Below are positions 7,760 through 11,717 of a stretch of 11,717 bases of DNA, piece after piece. How positions within the stretch are numbered: the stretch's first letter is position 1; each line of letters starts with the position of its first letter. The notes below the pieces were generated by a model that had not been told where the DNA came from, did not search any database, and was given only the letters and a program-made list of their open reading frames with translations. A program made the position numbers and the translations under genes. Source of the DNA: Flavobacteriaceae bacterium (GTDB lineage: Bacteria; Bacteroidota; Bacteroidia; Flavobacteriales; Flavobacteriaceae); the NCBI GenBank assembly GCA_018608735.1, contig JABAYZ010000112.1, positions 1 through 11,717 of the forward strand. The letters are read 5' to 3'.

Positions 7760-8617
7760 TTAAAATAGATCATTAAAAGCGTGGGTAGCGTTTAGCCGTA
7801 CCCCTTTTTCGGTATGTTTGACCGTAATTAATTCGTTATGAGCGTCATGTTCCAAAAGTAAAAAATAATTTTGATCTGCAGCAAGGTTTAGAAACCGTTC
7901 TTTCTCATCCAGGGTTATTAAAGGTCTTGTGTCATAGCCCATGACAAAAGGAAGAGAAATATGCCCAACAGTTGGTAACAGATCTGCCATAAAACAAATC
8001 GTTTTCCCTTTGTATGAAATCATAGGAATCATCTGTTTGTCTGTGTGTCCATTTGCAAAAAACACATCAAACCCTAAACTTGACCCCTGTAATATCTCAA
8101 CGTCTGGAACGGCAATATGTTTTAATTGTCCACTAGTTTCTAGGGGTATAATATTTTCAGTAAGAAAAGACGCTCGCTCACGCTTGTTTGGTTTAGTTGC
8201 CCAATTCCAGTGATCTTCATTACTCCAAAATGTAGCATTTTTAAATGCAATTTCATAGCCTGTTCTGCTTGAATTCCATTGCACACACCCTCCACAGTGA
8301 TCAAAATGTAAGTGGGTTAAAAACACATCAGTAACATCAGCCCTACAAAAGCCATGTGAAGCAAGAGCGCCATCCAAAGAATGATTACCCCAACGATTAT
8401 AGTAACTAAAAAATTTATCGCTTTGTTTTGTTCCCATCCCGGTATCAATCAAGATCAAACGCTTGCCGTCTTCGATTAATAAACATCGAGACGCAATATC
8501 AATCCTGTTATTTTTGTCGGCAGGGTTTGTTGTATTCCATATTACTTTTGGTACCACCCCAAACATTGCTCCACCGTCTAATTTAAAATTACCAACATTT
8601 ATAGGGTATAATTTCAT
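7760..8617 (-). CDS. Metallo-beta-lactamase-fold hydrolase
   Basis: A 285-residue protein without a signal peptide, hence probably cytoplasmic. The dinuclear metal site is complete: THLHFDH (His102, His104, Asp106, His107), His191 in NGHTDKQ, Asp211 in FMADLLP and His257 near the C-terminus in LLLEHDAH. An upstream strand (LILIDTGMG, 55-63) is also typical of the fold. This belongs to the broad group that includes glyoxalase II-like thioesterases and N-acylhomoserine lactone lactonases; the motifs do not tell which substrate is used. The typical secretion signal of the flavobacterial lactonase MomL is absent. The gene starts 1 bp after the SulP stop and ends 10 bp before the S8 protease, so it is part of the same transcript. 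Family certain, substrate unknown. Confidence 0.88.
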   Translation of the reverse strand: MKLYPINVGNFKLDGGAMFGVVPKVIWNTTNPADKNNRIDIASRCLLIEDGKRLILIDTGMGTKQSDKFFSYYNRWGNHSLDGALASHGFCRADVTDVFLTHLHFDHCGGCVQWNSSRTGYEIAFKNATFWSNEDHWNWATKPNKRERASFLTENIIPLETSGQLKHIAVPDVEILQGSSLGFDVFFANGHTDKQMIPMISYKGKTICFMADLLPTVGHISLPFVMGYDTRPLITLDEKERFLNLAADQNYFLLLEHDAHNELITVKHTEKGVRLNATHAFNDLF

Positions 8618-8618
8618 C

Positions 8619-10814
8619 TTAAGCGTTGTTTATGATTGCATCTAATCGACTTCCAAAGTCCAATAGGGCCTTAATTTCTTTAATACTCGCGACCCGTTCT
8701 TTACTAAAAACAAGCAAACCATCCTTACTAGATTCAATATGATAATAGGCATTACTTTCAAAAAATCGTACAACCTCATCCGTAAAAAGAGCTCTAATTT
8801 CCTGAGCATTTTCGCCTCTCAAATAAAATCGTTTTGAGAAGTCGGCATGGTTTTTAATGTCAATATCTCTGTAGCCGGCTAGTGCATAAAGCCGCTCTAA
8901 CAAGCCTTCTCGATCTAGTGTAAACACTGGAATATTTCGCGACGTTTTAATATAGAGCATCGTGGAGCGCACGACTTCTTTTGCTATAAATTCCCCCTCA
9001 GAAAATGTGATGTCAAATAAATGGTAAGGGCCATTTTTGGCAGACAATTGATTAAAAACATGTTCAATTTTTTTAGTTTTAAAATAGATGAAGTTTTCTA
9101 AAAACTCACTATTTATACGTTGCAACGGATCGAAAGTTAATCCAAAATCATCAGCGACTAGCCCAAGGTTTTTTTGACGCTTTGTTTTGTTGTTAGGAAT
9201 AATATTTTGAAGCGGTAATAAACGCCTCAAAGCAAAGGGGTGCTCTGATTTTGTCCCTAAAATGTCTAATCCAATAACTCCAATATTGCCTCCTTTTTTA
9301 TGAAACAGTTCTTGATAATCATGGATGTTTTCCATCACAGAATGATCGACAAATCCACAGAGTGAAAAATCTATAATGACATCGTTTTGTTCTGGAATAG
9401 CTTCTAGTTTACTTTTTAGAATATTAAAATTTAAAAAACTACAAAAATGTTTTACACTCAAAAAATAATTTCCATTTTCTTCTTTGAACATCAAAACATT
9501 AGGCTTGAGTATGTTTTTAATAAACAAAGAGAGACTTTTTGTAACCACAATATGAATAATAAATGTCGCAATCAGCCCCGCAATAATTCCAGAAATTAAG
9601 CCCACTTTTAAGGTTACAAATAGGGTTGCAAAGAAAATAATAAGCTGTTCTTTTCCTATTGTAAAAATACGACGCACGACATCTGGTGATGCTAATTTAT
9701 AGCCTGTGTATACAAGAATCGCCATCAGGGCAGTTAGCGGAATTCTTGTGAGCTCTGTGCTAAATAGGAGTATAAACACGACTAGAAACAAGGCGTGAAA
9801 TAAGTTTGAAGACCGGTTACTCCCGCCATTGTTGACGTTTACAGAGCTTCTTGCGATTACGGTGACCACATTTAATCCCCCCAAAAACCCACTAACTACT
9901 GTGGCTAATCCAAGAGCTTTAATGTCTTTATTTACGTTTGATCGTCTTTTGCTAACGTCCAATTTATCCACAGCCTTAATGCTCAATAACGACTCTATGC
10001 TTGCAATTAAAGTTAGCGCAATAACGCTTGACCAAAAGGAAAGCGTACCCACCATTTCAAAATTTGGCGTTGGAATATCCGTTATTATGTTTTGAATATT
10101 TGGTATTTCAGGAATCATATAGGCGCCCGAAATGGGGTTTGGCAATCGTAATACTAACTCATAATAGTAGCTAAACCCAACAGAAACGATCACAATCCAC
10201 ATTGGTGCAGGGATGAGTTGAAGGTATTTGTTTCTAATTTTAGAATAAAACACCATAATTCCTAAGCTCAAAATTCCAGCGAGAGCCGCATAAATTAATC
10301 CTTTATCTTGAAAGTTAACAACCGCAATTAAGGTATTAGGAATTTCTAGCAAGTAGTCAATACCATTATCTCTGACAATTTTATTACCCAGCATGATGTG
10401 AAATTGCTTCCCTAAAATAATTAGTCCAATAGCCGCTAACATCCCTTGTATTGCTGAGGACGGAAAGTAGTCTGCAAGCTTTCCAAGTCTTAAAAACCCA
10501 AGGATGACTAAGATAATCCCAGAGCATATAATGGCAGCATAGGTAGCGGTAAGTCCAAGAGTTGTAATCGCAACTAACACTACGCCAACTAGCCCGTTTC
10601 CAGGCCCAGATATGGTGACAAAACTACCCCCCAAAATGGAGACGATTATTCCCCCTACGATAGCAGTGATTACCCCAGCTATTGGGGGCGCTTCACTTGC
10701 CATAGCAAGACCTAAGCCTAGTGGTAGCGCAATAAGGCTGACCACCAAACCAGAGAACATGTTTTTAGGTAGTGCTTTTATAAACCCACCAAATGAGGTT
10801 TCTTTTGTTTTCAT
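8619..10814 (-). CDS. SulP family inorganic anion transporter with STAS domain and C-terminal extension
   Basis: A 731-residue inner-membrane transporter. Residues 15-425 hold about 10-14 hydrophobic segments, with SulP features such as SGLVVSLIALPLGLGLAMAS (21-40), VTISGPGNGL (66-75), ASIESLLSIKAVDK (271-284) and the Asn/Ser-rich ARSSVNVNNGGSNRSSNLFH (321-340). The family moves sulfate, bicarbonate or related anions with H+ or Na+; no carbonic anhydrase or sulfate-assimilation gene is next to it, so the anion is undetermined. A cytoplasmic STAS-like domain follows (about 447-520, VIIDFSLCGFVDHSVMENI then GVIGLD). About 200 residues beyond STAS are unusual: a basic linker (541-549), an alpha/beta-looking part (570-650) and a C-terminal part beginning DFSKRFYLRGENAQEIR (658-674). 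The ATG overlaps the stop of the universal stress protein gene as ATGA, suggesting coupled translation. The MBL-fold gene follows after 1 bp. Confidence 0.9.
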   Translation of the reverse strand: MKTKETSFGGFIKALPKNMFSGLVVSLIALPLGLGLAMASEAPPIAGVITAIVGGIIVSILGGSFVTISGPGNGLVGVVLVAITTLGLTATYAAIICSGIILVILGFLRLGKLADYFPSSAIQGMLAAIGLIILGKQFHIMLGNKIVRDNGIDYLLEIPNTLIAVVNFQDKGLIYAALAGILSLGIMVFYSKIRNKYLQLIPAPMWIVIVSVGFSYYYELVLRLPNPISGAYMIPEIPNIQNIITDIPTPNFEMVGTLSFWSSVIALTLIASIESLLSIKAVDKLDVSKRRSNVNKDIKALGLATVVSGFLGGLNVVTVIARSSVNVNNGGSNRSSNLFHALFLVVFILLFSTELTRIPLTALMAILVYTGYKLASPDVVRRIFTIGKEQLIIFFATLFVTLKVGLISGIIAGLIATFIIHIVVTKSLSLFIKNILKPNVLMFKEENGNYFLSVKHFCSFLNFNILKSKLEAIPEQNDVIIDFSLCGFVDHSVMENIHDYQELFHKKGGNIGVIGLDILGTKSEHPFALRRLLPLQNIIPNNKTKRQKNLGLVADDFGLTFDPLQRINSEFLENFIYFKTKKIEHVFNQLSAKNGPYHLFDITFSEGEFIAKEVVRSTMLYIKTSRNIPVFTLDREGLLERLYALAGYRDIDIKNHADFSKRFYLRGENAQEIRALFTDEVVRFFESNAYYHIESSKDGLLVFSKERVASIKEIKALLDFGSRLDAIINNA
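10811..10814 (-). other. ATGA start/stop overlap coupling the Usp and SulP genes
   Basis: On the minus strand ATGA contains the SulP start (ATG, 10814-10812) and the Usp stop (TGA, 10813-10811). Such overlaps usually let a terminating ribosome restart on the next gene, keeping the two products in proportion. No Shine-Dalgarno-like sequence is obvious before the SulP start. Confidence 0.85.
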
Positions 10815-11659
10815 TGGACAATTAATACATCGGTTGGTAATTCAGTTAAAATATGTTCAATATCGTGAGGAAAAACTCGATCCCAAAATGTCATTTTTGC
10901 CGGTGCATTCATGACTAATAAATCTGCTCGTGCGACTTGAGCATAATGTCCTATTGAGTATCCGCGTTTACCAAAGATCGGTTGAGATTTGATCACCATT
11001 TTTTTTGTGTAATCTTCTGGAATTGTAGATAATATTTTTTTTACTCGTGTCTTTTCCCTTAGGCGTAAACGTTCTTTTATAATAGTAGATTTTCGAAGTG
11101 ATTTATCATCATCAACATTTACGCTTACCTCTTCTTGATCAATTTCTTCGACAACCGTAATTTTATCGACCCCTAATTTGTGACCAACCAAAAATGCTGT
11201 TTTGACAGTTTCTTTTGTCTTTGGGTCTTTCAAACCATTTACAACAATGTGTTTGCAAGGAACGCGCTCTATTGAGGGGTTGATTAAAAGGAGTACAGAA
11301 CAGTTTGCTTTTCGAGTAATTTTTCGGGCGATAGACCCAAGGTAGTATTTTAAAAAATTCTCTTTTTTGAGGGCTCCAATAATAAGCAAGTCCACCTTTT
11401 TTTCTTCTGCAGACGATAGAATGACGTCTACAGGGTCGCCAGACTTGAATAAAATTTCAAATTCTAAGCCCTTATTTTCAAAGTGACTCAAAAAACGTAA
11501 AAATATACTTGATTTTTTTTCAGAAGCTTCACCGATATGTATCAGCACCAATTTGCTGCCAAAACACAAAGCAAAACGTGCTGCTTCATTAATATTGGCC
11601 TCTAAATTTGGAGAAAATGTAACCCCAATTCCAATCGTTTTAAAAGCAATAGCGTTCAA
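10811..11659 (-). CDS. Universal stress protein with tandem UspA domains
   Basis: A cytoplasmic protein of 282 residues with two UspA-like halves. Domain 1 (about 6-127) runs from FKTIGIGVTFSP through VDLLIIGALKK to the nucleotide loop YYLGSIARKI; relative to the ATP-binding consensus G-x2-G-x9-G-S it has Gly95, Lys98 and Gly108-Ser109, one Gly replaced. Domain 2 (about 134-282) aligns at DLLVMNAPAK and FPHDIEHI, but the consensus positions are Asn251, Ala254, Pro264 and His265, so nucleotide binding there is probably lost. A charged segment (171-208) with DDDKSLRK and RLRLREKTRVKK lies within domain 2. The only usable start is TTG at 11659: an in-frame TAA lies three codons upstream, and the next Met is residue 221. 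It heads the minus-strand run and is coupled to the SulP gene by a 4-bp overlap, which suggests a role in stress-linked control of the transporter (inference). Confidence 0.87.
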   Translation of the reverse strand: MNAIAFKTIGIGVTFSPNLEANINEAARFALCFGSKLVLIHIGEASEKKSSIFLRFLSHFENKGLEFEILFKSGDPVDVILSSAEEKKVDLLIIGALKKENFLKYYLGSIARKITRKANCSVLLLINPSIERVPCKHIVVNGLKDPKTKETVKTAFLVGHKLGVDKITVVEEIDQEEVSVNVDDDKSLRKSTIIKERLRLREKTRVKKILSTIPEDYTKKMVIKSQPIFGKRGYSIGHYAQVARADLLVMNAPAKMTFWDRVFPHDIEHILTELPTDVLIVQ

Positions 11660-11664
11660 TCCAT
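11656..11664 (-). other. Two-codon ORF ATG-GAT-TGA overlapping the Usp TTG start
   Basis: Read on the minus strand, an ATG at 11664-11662 is followed by GAT and TGA; the TGA (11658-11656) overlaps the TTG start (11659-11657) of the universal stress protein as TTGA. The ATG is in another frame from the gene, and the gene's own frame has TAA at 11668-11666. The arrangement could permit stop-restart coupling, or may be chance or a base-call error near the contig edge. Confidence 0.4.
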
Positions 11665-11685
11665 TTTATGTTTAAAGATTATCCT

Positions 11686-11693
11686 GAAATATA
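11686..11693 (-). promoter_or_regulatory. Possible Bacteroidota -7 element (TATATTTC)
   Basis: In the leader of the stress-protein gene the minus strand reads TATATTTC, one mismatch (final C for G) from the Bacteroidota -7 consensus TAnnTTTG, 26 bases before the TTG start. Only 24 bases of upstream sequence are available and no clear -33 TTTG is in them. In such AT-rich DNA a near match is easily found by chance. The rest of 11660-11717 holds nothing else I recognise; a real promoter could also lie beyond the window. Confidence 0.2.
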
Positions 11694-11717
11694 AGACTTT
11701 CTTTAAAAATATAAAAA

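Noticed and set aside
7760..8617. Calling the MBL-fold protein a quorum-quenching lactonase
   Set aside because: The HxHxDH motif is shared by many MBL enzymes, no signal peptide is present as in MomL, and no diagnostic lactonase residue can be identified by eye.
9829..10095. Plus-strand open frames inside the SulP gene (also near 10612-10914)
   Set aside because: They are antisense to conserved SulP coding sequence, have no family features and no plausible start context.
1..11717. Mobile element, CRISPR array, phage or defence island
   Set aside because: No transposase, integrase, repeat array, terminal inverted repeat or defence-type domain is visible, and the genes are similar in character and composition throughout.

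Overview
The window is AT-rich and almost fully coding. It looks like a chromosomal segment of a marine-type member of the Bacteroidota, most likely a flavobacterium. The grounds are the base composition, the near absence of Shine-Dalgarno sequences before the starts, the flavobacterial style of the S41, M1 and S8 peptidases and OmpA-like protein, and an rnpA gene away from rpmH/dnaA. This placement is inferred from protein character; no 16S or other marker gene is present.

Left arm, plus strand (1-1477): the 3' end of rpiB (ribose-5-phosphate isomerase B), a CDF zinc/cobalt/cadmium efflux protein and an ElaA-type GNAT acetyltransferase. They are separated by 6 and 3 bp and probably form one transcription unit.

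Right arm, minus strand (11659 down to 1474): eight genes in one dense run. In transcription order they are a tandem-domain universal stress protein, a SulP anion transporter with a long C-terminal extension, a metallo-beta-lactamase-fold hydrolase, an S8 subtilisin-like lipoprotein protease, a secreted M1 metallopeptidase, rnpA (protein subunit of RNase P), an S41 C-terminal-processing peptidase and a secreted protein with two OmpA-like domains. Junctions are a 4-bp ATGA overlap, then gaps of 1, 10, 8 and 2 bp, a 17-bp overlap and a 28-bp gap. No gap is large enough for a conventional promoter plus terminator. The two arms converge and their last stop codons share the tetranucleotide TTAA.

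Functionally the right arm combines envelope proteolysis (S8, M1 and S41, which could act one after another on periplasmic proteins and peptides), a peptidoglycan-associated envelope protein, an anion transporter paired with a stress protein, and one essential RNA-processing gene. That these act together is inference from gene order only. I see no mobile element, CRISPR array, tRNA, rRNA, integration site or phage gene, and no non-coding stretch longer than about 60 bases. Nothing here is plainly a new defence or mobile system. The most unusual points are the extra domain on the SulP protein, the 200-residue insertion in the S8 protease, the degenerate second halves of the stress protein and the OmpA-like protein, and the odd start region of the stress-protein gene.
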